Assembly (NCBI GenBank): GCA_019925795.1
Contig: CM034306.1
Span: 51,888,758-51,952,757, forward strand
DNA length: 64,000 bases
DNA from: Dendrobium chrysotoxum
Lineage: Eukaryota > Streptophyta > Magnoliopsida > Asparagales > Orchidaceae
Reading direction: 5' to 3'
This document shows, one piece after another, positions 1 to 12,573 of this stretch (its first letter is position 1; every line of letters starts with the position of its first letter). The notes below the pieces were generated by a model. It was not told where the DNA came from, searched no databases, and saw nothing but the letters and a program-made list of their open reading frames with translations. Made by a program: the position numbers and the translations under genes.

Positions 1-485
1 GTTAAGAAGCCAGCTGACATCAATCATACAATTATGTGAGCTTTAGAGGAGAAAAACAAAAAAAATCAAGTTTAGGTCAATAATGGCCAAGTAGGGATGA
101 AATGCAAGTGAAGGTAAGGATGAAATTTAGGACACTCAAAACTTTTATGAATCAATTTAGCAATTTCATTTCCATTCCATGAAGGATCATTTGGGCTTGC
201 TTTTGGTTGATTGAAGTTAGAAAAAAAAGAAGTTGATTAAATTCATCATTAAATTGGATGTAGTTAGACATCAACATTGATTTCAAACTCCACAAGTCTT
301 CTAACATTCAAAAAAGAGCAAAAATGCAAATATAATTTTCTAAAACAACTTTTCTGTTTACAAAGCAACAAAATAAGCAAGCCCTCAGTCTAAACACTTG
401 ATAGGAGATTGAAATCACAAGGAATCAGTAATAATGCTAGTGGGCAAAGATGGAAAGCACTGTAAGGTTCTTATGAAACATTTAC
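1..485 (-). other. RPS9M intron 3 (partial), no exon seen
   Basis: AT-rich sequence downstream of the exon 3 donor on the minus strand. I looked for the basic C-terminal exon expected for S9 and found none, so this is read as intron sequence continuing off the window. Confidence 0.6.
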
Positions 486-566
486 CTGCTTTAAGGTATG
501 GCCTAAGCCCTGGTTCCCAGCTTTGCAAGGCCCTGCTAATTCCTAGACGAACAGCTCCAACTTGAC
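486..566 (-). CDS. RPS9M: RPS9M exon 3
   Basis: 81-bp exon between an acceptor ending TTGCAG (to 567) and a donor GCAG|GTAAAT (485-484). It encodes QVGAVRLGISRALQSWEPG and then LRPYLKA, completing the S9 signature. The phase (1 in, 1 out) fits exon 2 and leaves a final exon to be found beyond the window. Confidence 0.88.
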
Positions 567-3500
567 CTGCAATTTTAAGCTTGTTCAAGCTGTAAGCTTT
601 GCTGCGACACTACATAGGAGAATTAAGCATGGGAAAAAACAATTATTTGTTAGACTTAATAAAGATTTTTGCTTCCTACTTGATCATATTGCATCAAATT
701 CGCTGACCAAAATAAAAAAGGACACTTAATATGTAGTGAAGCCAAGATTTAGTTCAATATAAAATGCTTTTATTTTTTTAAAACTTAAAATATAGTTGAG
801 GGAGGAATAGAGTTAAATTACTTTCGTCTATAGTCTCAATCTTGTGCCAAATAAATGTTGTTATATGTACAGTCGAGCAATATATTTATCAGCAAAACAA
901 AAGAAGAGATTCTAGTTGATAAGGGTCACCTGAGACACCTCCTCCTTTCACAGTACAAGTGACATCCCACAGGCCCAATGTATTTGTCACAGTAAATGGA
1001 CGAAGAAGATCAGCGCGATGATCAAGAATAGGAAAATATGCGTCAAACTGCTTCTCATTCACTAAAAATTTCCCATCACCTGGTTGAACCCAAACACGAG
1101 CTACACTACATTTCCTTCGTCCAGTTCCATAAGCCCTTCCTTTCTCATCAACCTTTCTTACGCGTGCTTTCGTGATTTCTTCTTGTTTCTTACGCTCAAC
1201 CTCAGCTCTTGAAGAAGTAGCATTCAACTTTGCTATAGCCTTGTCTTCTATTTCGCTAAGGGGAGGCAGTCCCTTAATGCCTCTAACATCCCTTAAAAGA
1301 ATCAAACTATCAATCATATCCTCTGTTATTCCAGATGCTGCAATCAAATCTCCGAATGCACGATTTGGACCTGGAGAGTGACAAAGCGACCGTAAATGCA
1401 GATAATAACAAAGTACAGCATCAAATCCTTGTGCATCATTTAGAAGATTTAGCACACGTAGAGAAGAATTTTGTGAAAAAAAACATTGCAAACAAAATTG
1501 AAATACCAATCCAATGTTTTCAGAAGCATTTTTGTGTGATCTCCTAAAACTCAGAGAAAGTGCTTTGTATGTGAGATTTACAAAACTTATCATATGAACT
1601 ACCAATACCTTGGTCAACAGCATGTTTACATGATTGAATGCCAAAAATCTTAAAGCTTTGATGAAACATACCAAGGCATGTCGTGGATCAACTATTCCAG
1701 TGTCCAACGTGTGGTGCGGGACTCACTACAGCACAGAGTGACAATCATCAGCAGTGCTGCTAAGCGAAGTACTCGGTTGTTTCTATCACTTAATGCGGAA
1801 GGGCAGTGGCATGGTCTTTGAAAATGTATCACAACATTTCATTTAAAAGATCACAAGGAGCTTCTGTTATCTTATATTAAGTAATTTAAGTCAGATAAAG
1901 TTCCCTTTGGCTTCCCTCCACATCAGGTACGTTCTCTATTAGTTCCTTCTACTCTTTTCTTATTGATGCCGTATTCATACAAAAAATTGATCTTTAATTT
2001 GCAAATCAATTGAACCTCTAAAATCTAAAATTTTAGTTCGGTTCCTCTTCAGGAGGATAATCCGTAGCAAGTTTTTGCTCCTACACAAAGGAATTGCCAC
2101 TTCTACTCTCTACGATGCTTGAACTCTTAATCGTGAGGATGATTTTCATATCTTCTTTGGTTGTCCCTCATCTCTAATATCTGGAAGAGGCTCTATAATA
2201 TTTTTGGCATTTCATCTCTTGTCAACCTGGAATTTGCTCTTTCCTCTTGGTGAAAAGAATATATCAAGAAAGCAATCAGAGATCTATAGGATGTTTTCTT
2301 CTACTCTAAAATGAAAGAAATGCTAGATGCTTTTCTAATAAAAGAACAAACGAGAGGGTTCTATGGATTAGCATTCCTAATTTTGCATTCTTCTGGATCA
2401 AGCATGTAACGACAACAAGATGAATGAAATTAACAAAATAATTGAGAATCACTTCACTACTAATTCTCGAGGCCTTTTAATTCTTTTCACCATCATTCTT
2501 CTTTTTACTAACTATTTTTCTTGATGTTTGATCTTGTTTGAGTTGTTTCTCTTCTTTCCTTTATAACTATTTTATTAACTTTCTTTTGAACGATCCCAAG
2601 ATTTTTCAACAAGATAAATAAATAAATAATAAGCCTTACACCTCACATCATACCCTATACTTTATTCCATATTCTTAAGAAAATGAAGAAAAAAAATTAT
2701 GTTTATACAAAATTGTGGTTTGGTCTGTGTGCAGGACCAATTTTGGACCTTAAAAGCACACATATGCCTAGGATCACCTTATTTAATTTTCAAGTATCAT
2801 TAAAAAGTAGTCAATAAAGTGGGTTGCAATCCACCCCAACCAAGCTAACAAGAGGCACACGCTTTTATGTTGCTAGACACTTAATTAAGTTATTTTAAAA
2901 TATTGATGCGCCTAAAGAGATATTTTGTTTTTTCTAGGTATGATTTTACAAGCCGTACTTATCTTATAAAAAAAAGTGAAATATGATGCAAAGTTTTAGG
3001 GACTTTGTTTTTTAAAAGCAAACTCAATGATACACATACTTAAAAGTGAAGTATGATGCAGAGTTTCAAGGACTCTTTAAAAAGGAAAGTAAATTGAACC
3101 AAATTCGGAAGTATACTGCAGATTTATTCAAAAAATAAATTAAATTAGCTTTAAAAAAGATGCATACAAGTAGATCTAATTCTTAAACTAGAAGTTATGG
3201 GAGATATTGATGAAGTTTAGTTTATTAAAATTTTGGTGATACTAATATTTCTCAAAATCAGTTTGAATTCATGTTCGTAGGTCTACTATGGAATCTATAT
3301 ATTCGTTGAGAGGTTTGATGGAGACGTATAGAGAGAGTACATATGATATTTATTGATTTAGAAAAAGCATATGATAGAGTTTCAAGATAAGTGCTATGGA
3401 GAATTCTAGAAAAGAAAGAAGTAAAAAGTGCCTATATTTAAATCATTAAGGATATGCATACATGAGCTATTGTGTTTAGATACAAGGTGGTTGACCAAGT

Positions 3501-6500
3501 ATTTTCCTATTTCAGATGGATTACATCAAGGTCAACTTTAAGACCATATCTTTTTGCTTTAATCATGGATGTTCTTACTAGACATTAGCAAGAGGATGTT
3601 GGTGTATGCTCTTTGCTAATGATATTCTTCTTGTTGATAAGACAGGAGAGGGAGTTTTTGAAAAACTTCATTTATGAAGGTCAACCTTAGAGTCTAAAGG
3701 TTTTCATTTGAGTAGATCTAAAAATGAATATATAGAGTGTAATTTTAATAAAGATAGATCTAGTAGTGGTATTGTGACATTGAGTGATCAATTCATTCAA
3801 AAGAGTGCATGCTTTAGATATCTTGGGTCTATTGTTCAAAACGAAGGTAAAAATAGATGTGGATAATAACAGTAGAATTTTAAGTTGGATGGTTGAAGTG
3901 GAGGAATGCATGAGGTCGCTTGTTGAAGAAAAGTAGCCCTCAACCTTAAGGAGAAATTTTATAAGATAGTGGTGAGACTTGCAATGCTTTATGGCACATA
4001 ATGTTGTCCATCAAAAGAAAGCACAAAAATTAAGTTAGGTGTTGCAGAGATGAGGATGCTCAGGTAGAACAGTGACTTTACACTTAAAGATGGAATGTGA
4101 AACAAGTATATACGTGAAAAGGTTGGAGTAGCTCCAGTGGCTAATAAGATTAGAGAGATTCCTCTAAGATGGTTTGGTCACATAAAGCATCAACCTTCCG
4201 ATGACCCAGTTAGGAGAGTAGACGTATTAGATCAAGCCTATATCAAGAAAGATAGAGATAGACCTAAAAAGATTTCAAAAATATTAAAAATGATATATTT
4301 TTTATATTTAAATGAGAATTTGACTCTTAATAGGATATAATGGAGAAAAATAATTCATGTAGCAGACCCCACATAGTGGGTTAAAAGCTTGTTGTTATTA
4401 TTGTTGTTGCTAAAATATTAGAAGGATGACAAATAATAGAAGTATTTATCATTAATATTAAATACAAAGGAATATGTTTTTTTGCCAACTTCAAGAACAA
4501 AGATGTTTGAAATCATTATAATAATAGGGAATCAAATTTATAAATCACACAAAAAAGTTATGGAAGAGGATATTTGAACATAGGTAGTGTAGAAATTCTA
4601 ATTCTCTTGCAATCTCTTTGTGTGACTTGCGATTAGTTACTATAGCTAGATGTCGTGTTTTGTAAGCTTCCTTATGACTCTTGTTGTAAAATTTCCTTCG
4701 AATTGAGGCTTTTTATAATGGTTATCACTATGGGATTTTAGTGGCACTTATCCTTTCAGGGTGAGTCTAGTAACATATCTAATGACTTTTTTTTTTTTGT
4801 AAATTAAGAGTGGGGATTTCTGATAATAAATGTGATGTCTAAAGCATGTAAAAGAGAATTCTAGTTTATTTCTACTTTGGCGAAATAAATTTTTGGTTGG
4901 ATGCAATTCATTCTAGTCTTCTAAAATTTCAATGGAAACTATCTACTTGTATGGCATGAGACCCAATTCTTCTATTTGGTGATCCTTTATTTTTTTTGCT
5001 CTTATTCTCTAATTTCTAGTAATTTATTTGATTAAGTGATTGAGTTTGCTTGAATTTTATACAATTTATTTATTGGGGCATGATTTTCAATTGAATATTG
5101 ATTCTTATCTGATCTTAAATTTCTATGCAATATTTCTATTAAATAACTATTAAAATACCAATAGGGTAAATTTTGTAGTTCTAATTTCATCAAAAGTGAT
5201 GAATAATGAGCTAAATTAAGGATCTATGTTTGCAAATTTGAACATATGTGCATGATTTTGTGTATCACATTCTACATCTGGATTATGAAACTTCTTGACC
5301 CTAAGATGTCATCTATCATATTTGGCATTAAAACATAAGGTTGCATCAACATATTAACTAAAAGGATATAATAACTGAGTCAATCAATAATATAATGACA
5401 TGATACAACTTAAATGAAATCAAGTATGTCATGTTTCTAAGGAATTACACCATGATTATATTTCATATTTGATGCAAAGTATTATCTTAGCAAATATTCA
5501 AATGGGATATGTAACTTTAAAGATTTTTTAAATATTAAAATAGGTTTGATTCCAAAAAATTTGAAAATTTTAAACAATATTGATAGAAGTATAGGACATG
5601 CTCAATATTATTGGCAAAGTGATTCAGCCAAATCTATTGAACTAATATGAAACATAAACTTGAAAAAACAATATTTGACATTTCATGAATACAAAAATTT
5701 AATTCATTATCAGTTTAAGAATTGTAAACAAGTTTAGTTTAAAGATCTTGCATAATTGTATTTTTAACTCTTTCTTGACTACATCAATCATGCTATTATC
5801 TATTTTCTTAAAGATTTTAGACAAAAAATTAATTATTAACTAATCTACTATACTCCATAAGACATTTAATGGGATCTGAGACAAAATTTTATAGGTTGAT
5901 CAGACATATTACAATAATTCTATAAAGAGTTTATGACTATTGCACCTGAAAAAATCATCAACACCTCCTTTAAATCCCATCACACACACATCAACACAAG
6001 AATTATATATGATTGAATTTGATTCTACTGAAGAAACCATAGTCCATTAAAATTCTTTTGATAAAGAATTACATGATGAAGAAGATCCATATTTATCAAA
6101 TGAAGATGCCTCTAATGTTGAATGTGAACCTACATTAGAACATGGTCATGAACTTAAGCCTACAAATGAATACCCAGTCGGAATTCGAATGTGAAACTGA
6201 AATTAAGCACAAGATCATAACTAAAACTATACTTGTAATAAAATTGAATCTATTTATGAATGTGAAGTTAAATAAATATAATCTATTGTGGTCGGGGAAT
6301 CAATTGAGCAACTTAAGCATCTACCAAATTTATTGCTAAGTCCATAAATCAAATTGATATAGACTTTATTTTTTATTCTTGACATTAATATTTACATATT
6401 TGTAAAAAGAATCTTAGGAAAGTAAAATTGTGTCAACATTTTAAAGAAGATATTAATAACTATTGGCTTAAGGAAAACTCGAAATTTAAAACTACATCTA

Positions 6501-8552
6501 TCTAGTTAAATCTAAAAATGCATTATTCATCATGAAAAATCCTTAAGTCATTTGGGTTAATTCTTCATAAATAGATTATATGTCCATATAAGTGTATCAT
6601 GCTTGTGCGATTTGCTTACTTCTAATTCGTCACATTCTTCTCCTAGAATTATGGTGCATTCATTAGTATTTATTAGAAAGCACATTAGTATTTTTAGCAT
6701 TACCATTACTTACATCACATCACATTGCTTCATTCATAAGTCATTTGCATGGTTTGCAAGAAAATATTTGAAGAAAACACACATCAAATTATAATAATTG
6801 TAAGTTAATAAAAATGTGAATTGGAGTGATTGGTATGATTACGTGATTGAGCATGATCATATTTGATGCAATCTAATTTTTTTATTGTAGTGTGATTTTC
6901 AATCAAGCAAGTAATTCTTTTGTGATCTTCAATTTTTTTGTGAGATTTATTATTAGAAAGTTAAATAATCATTTGTTGTGCTTTGTGTTACTATTGACGT
7001 CAAAAGTGATAAATAGTTGTATAATTAAGTGTTTATGACGATGAATTTGAACGTGTGAGCATGATTTTGTGCATCTCATCCTAAACCTACATTGTGAAAT
7101 CTTAGGTGTTAAAACGTCTTGCATCAGCAGACTAAGAAATATCATGTCATAATAGAGGATTAATTTGGTTCCTACTAGAATGATCTACAACAAAGGAGCC
7201 TTCCATGATTAGATAATGAATGAGAAAGCATAAAGAGCAATAAGAATGCTTTATAGGGATGCAACGATCATGAGATGGTTCATATAGTATATGATTGAAT
7301 ATCATAAGGGATGCAATATAAATTACCCATGATAAAATATGAATTAATAAAGCATATAGGATCAAGTATTGTTGAACATAACACACATCTAGATGTGGAC
7401 ATCCACCACAATCATGACAAAAATAAAAGTTCAAAACAAATATTCTCATTTAGACAAAAAAAAAAAAAACTAGTACGGGAGAAAAGCAATGTTCCATGTC
7501 AAAAATCTCACTACATTGTTTGTAAAGCCAATATAAAATTGTTCATTACATCACAGTGAGGATGCCAAATGCATTCACCAAGAGCAATTGCAATGTGCAC
7601 CTAGAGAGTATGAAACAGAAAAAAAAAAAAAAACATGTTTAATTAACCAATGTAACCAATGTTATATGACTTCAAACGAGCATTCTTTCTTGTAACTTTC
7701 TATACGTAACATTGGAATGCATATACTAGCTTACTTAATGCAATTTAATAAGAAGGGATCATTGAAATGCATGATGATCAACATTTCGGCCAATATCTAT
7801 AGCAGATCACCGTCTTTTCATCAAAGAGAATTTTAGGTAGAAAGCCAGATGTGGCACTATGAAGCTAAATTAAATGTTCTATTACCATTTAGAGTAGCCA
7901 GCAGCTCCTGCTCTCTTTGATGCAACTTCTCCTGCTCTTCATTCCTCTCCTTCTCGAACTCATCAATCCCTTCCCCCTCAAGCCCTTCTATCGCCCCCAC
8001 ATCCTCCCCAATACCGAAAACATCACCCTTTTCATCATCATCACCCATGGTCCATTGCTTGTAGCCCTCGGCTGTCTCCCACACAACATCTCCGCCTCCC
8101 TCTTTCGGCGCGATCTCCCGATCAATGCCCTCAAATATATCACTCTCCACATCACCGGAAGAGTTTTCATCCCAAGGACTTCCTCCTTTGATAACGGTTC
8201 CGCCGGTCTTGGTTTCTACCTCGCCCGATCCGAACGCATCCTCGGCGCCCTCCCCGATTCCAGAGAGGCCCCCCTCCTCCAGCTCAAAGATGGAATCCGG
8301 CTCCTCAGATTCTGCAGTGAGCTTCCAGGTGTCGTCGCCATTACCGCCGCTCGCTCCTCGATTACTCGAGAACGACCTGCGATGATCAAGAAGGGACCAA
8401 ATATTTGGAGCGCGAGCCTGAGGAGGAGAATGAGGTAGAGAAGCGGAAGGGAAGGGGCAGAGAGGACGAGTTGAAGAGAATGGATGGTTTGCGAAAGCTA
8501 AGGTTTTTGATAGGAAGCGGAGGCGCAGTGGACGACAGAGGCGAGCGAGCAT
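486..8552 (-). CDS. RPS9M: Mitochondrial small-subunit ribosomal protein uS9 (RPS9M), 3' end outside window
   Basis: Component of the mitoribosome small subunit (uS9 family). The model joins three exons, 8552-7886, 1370-930 and 566-486, with GT/AG borders and matching phase at each join, giving about 396 codons. Residues 1-40 are rich in Arg, Ser and Leu and lack acids, as in a mitochondrial presequence. Residues about 80-215 form an acidic linker, as I recall for plant mitochondrial S9. The S9 domain follows, with GTGRRKCSVARVWVQPG and LDHRADLLRPF. The family signature GGGVSGQVGAVRLGISRAL forms only when exons 2 and 3 are spliced, which strongly supports the model. The usual basic C-terminus (about 30 residues) is absent, so a fourth exon must lie left of position 1. 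The start is the first ATG of the frame, 30 bp from a telo-box. No stop or frameshift is seen. The 6.5-kb first intron is full of transposon relics. Confidence 0.93.
930..1370 (-). CDS. RPS9M: RPS9M exon 2 (most of the S9 fold)
   Basis: 441 bp. The acceptor is a CTCTCCAG end at 1378-1371 and the donor is CTCAG|GTGACC at 929-928. It encodes the segment from PNRAFGDL through the GTGRRK motif to CTVKGGGVS. Open frame upstream of 1370 is intron read-through: it lacks similarity to S9, and a good acceptor sits exactly at the start of homology. Confidence 0.92.
2000..2410 (+). mobile_element. LINE relic, zinc-finger (zf-RVT-like) end of a reverse transcriptase
   Basis: With frame changes and stops the plus strand reads pieces such as EDDFHIFFGCPSS and NERNARCFSNKRTNERVLW. 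These resemble the zinc-binding domain and following segment at the C-terminus of plant LINE reverse transcriptases. The expected Cys pair upstream is decayed. It is a fossil inside RPS9M intron 1, antisense to the gene. Assignment is by motif shape only. Confidence 0.5.
3255..4411 (+). mobile_element. 5'-truncated, decayed LINE (RT domain and 3' end)
   Basis: Reading through several frames, the RT core appears as FIDLEKAYDRV at about 3350 and YLFALIMDVLTRH at about 3545. It is followed by the C-terminal segment RWFGHIKHQPSDDPVRRVD at about 4160-4230. The 3' end has the plant LINE tail, with a GACCCCACATAGTGGG motif near 4364 and a TTG/TTA-rich terminus near 4390-4411. The catalytic FADD is destroyed and many stops are present. 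Two shorter copies of the same tail occur at 31191-31388 and 47511-47692. Confidence 0.8.
5072..7128. repeat. Direct-repeat pair (about 5072-5350 and 6884-7128), probable LTR relic
   Basis: Two stretches share an ordered series of words: a G/CATGATTTTCAAT start, TCAAAAGTGAT, AATTTGAAC, GAGCATGATTTTGTG (TGTGCATGATTTTGTG in the left copy) and a CATTGTGAAA-like end, then a TTGCATCA tail. Same order and direction about 1.8 kb apart suggests the ends of a small LTR element. The middle has no recognisable gag or pol. Borders are uncertain. Confidence 0.4.
7886..8552 (-). CDS. RPS9M: RPS9M exon 1 (presequence and acidic linker)
   Basis: 667 bp starting at the ATG at 8552-8550. It ends in AATG|GTAATA, giving a phase-1 donor at 7885-7884. 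The open frame runs on past the donor into intron sequence, but the spliced product (LNG joined to PNRAF) matches the order expected for mitochondrial S9. The N-terminus MLARLCRPLRLRFLSK is a typical amphipathic import signal by composition. Confidence 0.9.
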
Positions 8553-8581
8553 TTTGCGGAGAGAGACCGCTAAGAAGGTAG

Positions 8582-8589
8582 TAGGGTTT
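8582..8589 (-). promoter_or_regulatory. Telo-box in the RPS9M promoter
   Basis: The minus strand reads AAACCCTA, 30 bp upstream of the ATG. Telo-boxes are a well-known element of plant promoters for ribosomal and other translation genes, often near the transcription start. A partner site II motif (TGGGCY) is not present in perfect form; the nearest is AGCCCG on the minus strand, at about 8618-8623. Confidence 0.6.
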
Positions 8590-8899
8590 TAGCTAGTGGC
8601 GTTAAATCAATCGGTTTAACGGGCTGGATTAAGGTCGGACCAAAATGTATGGAACCAACAAGAAGAAAATATATTTTTATGAATTTTAAGAGAGATAATA
8701 TTAAAAAGATTAAAATTATTAAAAATAAAAAATCAAATTTGGGTTATCTATTACTATCAGAAGAAATCTCAGAACAAAACTCACAGATAAAAATGCTCTG
8801 AGTAATATTTTCCTCTCTTTCTCCCTTCCTCGATTTTCCTTCTTTCTTTTCTTGGGGGAGTAAGGGGGTGGTGTTGTGGTGGAGGGATATTTAAATATT
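8590..8899. other. RPS9M upstream region
   Basis: About 300 bp between the telo-box and the first transposon sequence. It is AT-rich, with a pyrimidine/purine strand-biased stretch around 8800-8870. No gene or TATA box stands out. It probably contains the rest of the promoter. Confidence 0.4.
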
Positions 8900-9116
8900 A
8901 AATATTTTAAAAAATATGATTTAGTGTCCAATGTCACAAACCACAACACTGTTATATTGCATGTTGAATCCAAAGTTGTTATAGAATATAGACATCAACG
9001 TTGCAACGGTGCTTTTCTGACTCCGTTGCGCTTACAAGCACAGCATCACAGCACTTATGTCCAGAATTTTTCATATTTTTAAATTAATTTATTTCATGAA
9101 ATTTTGGATTATCACA
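8900..9116 (-). mobile_element. Fragment of a Ty3/gypsy LTR (minus orientation)
   Basis: The segment ends on the plus strand in GGATTATCACA at 9116, which on the minus strand is an LTR start (TGTGATAATCC). Just beyond it, on the minus strand, is a TTAAGATGGGCTGAA stretch like the polypurine tract before a 3' LTR. Part of it matches the end of the LTR at 9708-11410 (shared TTGAATCCA...TATAGAA words). Confidence 0.5.
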
Positions 9117-9707
9117 TTCAGCCCATCTTAAAAAAAATATTGTCGTCAACATTTTCACTAATACTTTAGAAAAATCAAAGCAAAACAAAAAAAACCATTT
9201 TTTAAAAATTAAATCAAGAGAATAATCAAATCAAAAATTAAATCGGTACCTTCATTAGTGAATTAAATAAATTATTGATCATTGATTCATAAATCATCTA
9301 AATCATGTCATTTAATAAATCATAAATTCGATAAGGCAACTCATTCATACATTTATGCATGTCATTCAATTATATGTCATTCAATATACTATGCAATGAT
9401 ATTATTATGCACTAAGTATCAATCAATTTAAATAAAATAATTTCTTTGGTTAGAGAATTCTACCAATAGATCTCTTAGAGAAAGCCCTATTCTCTTGTTG
9501 TATTAGATTGTAGACTCTCGATCATACTAGTGCTACATGACGTAATGAGTAGGCTCTCTCTGACTCTCACACACTTCTCCCATCTACCATGATTCTAGAA
9601 GCTTTAGCCATATTCATCGATCCTTCACTATACATCATGGAACTGGCCATCCTATGTCTATAGGCCTGTATAGATTATTCTGTTCTCAATACAGATCCTT
9701 CTCCATG
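9117..9707 (-). mobile_element. Probable interior of the truncated gypsy element
   Basis: AT-rich sequence between the LTR fragment at 9116 and the next LTR start at 9708. Next to 9117 is the purine-rich stretch expected upstream of a 3' LTR on the minus strand. No coding sequence is recognisable in the rest. Confidence 0.35.
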
Positions 9708-11410
9708 TGTAATGCCCCAATATCTAAATTGAAATGATCGTCTAATTTATCTTTAACTTCAATAAATTATCAATATAAATTAATATATCCAATGAAAGTA
9801 ATTAAATATCATACTCATTAAAATATTTCACTATATTCATTCTTCAAAACATATTTACAATAGTTAGGAGATCACTAACAATCAATGATCTATCAATAGC
9901 TCCCAACTACAAAAGAATAAAATAAAAATATAAAATAAAAGAGAAAACTTGAAGATCTCAATCCGCCTCACTCTAAAGAGTTCTGGCTCTTTACCTGACT
10001 TGAAATCAATAAAATTACATAATGCGCTTATAAGCTCAACTGTAACTCAAACTCACTAAAACTTTCAATACAAGATTTAAAGAATCAATATACATGCTCA
10101 TGTCAATCCATAGAATCAATAACATTCAATAACATCAATGATTAGCCATCAATGTTATATTCAATATGATCAATAACAAAAAGTTGAAATCATTATGCTT
10201 AAATTCATAAATCAACAACAGATGCGAGAATGTAAATATATCAATAATCAATAAATTAGTACTATAGATCATGAACATACAAGTATCAATATCATCAGTC
10301 TTCTCCATCTTGTTAATTATCAATTGTCTATTGTATTATATTAGTATATGTAACCATTCATATTTTATATTTGCACATACATTACTTATCTATCTGTAAA
10401 TGATATTCATGTATGTATACATCAATATATGATTCAACAAGCAAAACATCCCATTTTAATATGGTGTTTTCATTCTTTCATATGTATTCACCAATATCAT
10501 TATCATTATATCATTATAGGTGGCTTTTAATAAATTATTACTTTGTCGCTGGTGTAATAAGTCATTAATTATAAGCTACACCACAAATCATCTTTAAAAA
10601 AAAGATTGTCGGTCCACCCTCCTATGCATGTAATTATATTTTAACAGCTAACACATATTAATTATAGTGTTAACAGACAACCTTCCTTGTTTACATTCAA
10701 ATATCACATTTATCATATATATATTATATCAATGTCTAAATGCAATATAAAATACTTAAATCTATAGAATACAAAAATCTATAAATTAATATTATAACTT
10801 TAAAAAATCATAATTTTTATTTTAACTGGTGAAATTTAATAATATTATAGTCAAAATATCCATAAAGTCCACATTTATCGTATACAAAAAGTTATATAGT
10901 AGAAGTGTGATAAATCAGGACAAAAGATAATTTAGGAGAGATTAAACTTATCAAACTCAAAATTATGAAAAACCACATTGAGATTTTGTTTACTTATAAT
11001 GATTAGAAGAATTTTCATAACTGAAGCAACTAACAAAAATGATTAGAAGACTTTTCTACCTAGCTTTCTCTCTCTCTCTCTCTCTCCACTTCCTCTCCCT
11101 TTTCTCTCTTCTTCCATGGCAAGCCATGCAAAATGGGGAGGCGGAAGTGGCTTGGTTGATTTTATGCTTAGGATTATATATATATAATGTCCTAACGCCA
11201 TAGCAATCTTATCCAGCAGCATTGCGATGTATGTTGAATCCAGAAATATTATAGAACATAGTCTTTAATAACACGATATTAATTTTTGGCACCATTATAC
11301 TCTCAAGCCTAGGGTTGCAACACTACCAAGCACAGTGCCAAAGTGCTCCAGTTTAAATAGAAATTCAAAATTTTATTTTAAAATAGTTTTGGTATTTTTG
11401 GATTATTACA
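9708..11410 (-). repeat. Gypsy LTR A
   Basis: About 1.7 kb, from TGTAATGCCCC to GGATTATTACA. It contains a CT-rich microsatellite at about 11064-11088. On the minus strand this would be the 3' LTR of the element. Confidence 0.5.
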
Positions 11411-11429
11411 CCCTATATATCTTTGCTAT

Positions 11430-12490
11430 GAACAATCAACCATATGATGTCTTCGTTGACTAAAGTATTGCCCAATGATCAATAAATAATGCCTAATATG
11501 TCTTCTTTTGTATTTAAAAACCATGGTATTCCATCCTCTATTACTATCATCTTTTTTCTTTGAATTCTCGAATTTGTTCGTACTCAAGTCTTCGGTTATC
11601 CCCTTTCTAATCATATCTTTTCTTAATAATGGGATAGCTGAATCATTCTTAACTAATATTTCTTTCGTAACTAATTCTTAAAACTTGTGAATTCTTAATG
11701 ATACTAGTGGGTGTCTCAATTCATCTATCAAAATTCTCTCAAAAATTAATAACATTTCTCTTTTGTTGTGTTAATCAACTGTGCGACATACCTAGCTAAC
11801 ATAGTAAATTCTGCTTCATACTACATCACTATCTTTCTCCCTACTCTGATCTCATAAAAGCCTTATACATATGTTGTAGAGCTGATGTAGGTATAAATCA
11901 GTTCCTGATAATAGGAACAAGCTCCGCCTAAATAATCTCTACATTGATATTTCAATAGAGTTTTTCCTACTACTGTCCAATTCATCATCTCTATTCTTCT
12001 TCTTTAAACAAAAATTATTAATAATAACACTTTTCTATTCTCAACATGCTGTCAATTTCATATTTATATATTTGATGGGCAACTAGATAATTCCTAATAG
12101 GTATAGAATAGATAGACTAGATGATAACAAATCAGGGATTAAACCCAAATCATTCAAAATATATTCCAACATAAATGAGTGGCATGCTCTAAGATCAAAT
12201 AAAATATGAAAGGATAATGCAAAAATGATAGTCATATATGTTACTACATCTGATGCATCTTTAAACTCCTATTATGCCAGACTATAAAATATAGGTTGTA
12301 TTGGAGCAACGCTTACCATAGTACTTGATTCCCTCTAAACTCCTCTTGCTCCTCCATTTTATCTCCCTCTAAATTTGCCACCACTTTTATTCGATAATCC
12401 TTAACTAAGAACACTTGATTGGGATGCCAGCTACTGCCTCTAACTTCCTCCTACTTTAGACCAACCCTCTAGTACCCTCTGCGGATATCG
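11430..12490 (-). pseudogene. Relic of a gypsy gag gene
   Basis: The minus strand has short matches to chromovirus Gag, for example EAEFTMLARYVAQLIN near 11750-11830, the position of the conserved Gag block that precedes the RNA-binding tail. A basic, Gly/Arg-rich stretch near 12330-12480 would be the N-terminal part. Stops and frame changes occur throughout, and no pol is seen. Confidence 0.4.
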
Positions 12491-12573
12491 AGCTACCTTA
12501 TAACTTAATTGGCCATACCTTAAACACTATCATATATATAAATAACACCTATAAGTATGCCTCTTATATTATA

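Larger units (their letters stand above)
1371..7885 (-). other. RPS9M intron 1, 6.5 kb, filled with transposon relics
   Basis: The interval lies between the exon 1 donor (GT at 7885-7884) and the exon 2 acceptor (AG at 1372-1371). It holds a LINE zinc-finger relic near 2.0-2.4 kb, a LINE RT and 3' end at about 3.25-4.41 kb, and a direct-repeat pair at 5.1-7.1 kb. The LINEs are antisense to the gene. The remaining sequence (1.4-2.0, 2.4-3.2, 4.4-5.0 and 7.1-7.9 kb) is AT-rich with nothing I recognise. Confidence 0.85.

Noticed and set aside
889..929. C-terminal extension of the S9 frame past exon 2
   Set aside because: Intron read-through after a CAG|GTGACC donor; the S9 signature continues in exon 3 at 566.
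7147..7559. Open frames of 100 and 82 codons in RPS9M intron 1
   Set aside because: Overlap each other on opposite strands, no domain, low-complexity Lys or Ile/Leu composition.
7917..8438. 173-codon plus-strand open frame opposite RPS9M exon 1
   Set aside because: It is the antisense shadow of a coding exon and has no domain of its own.
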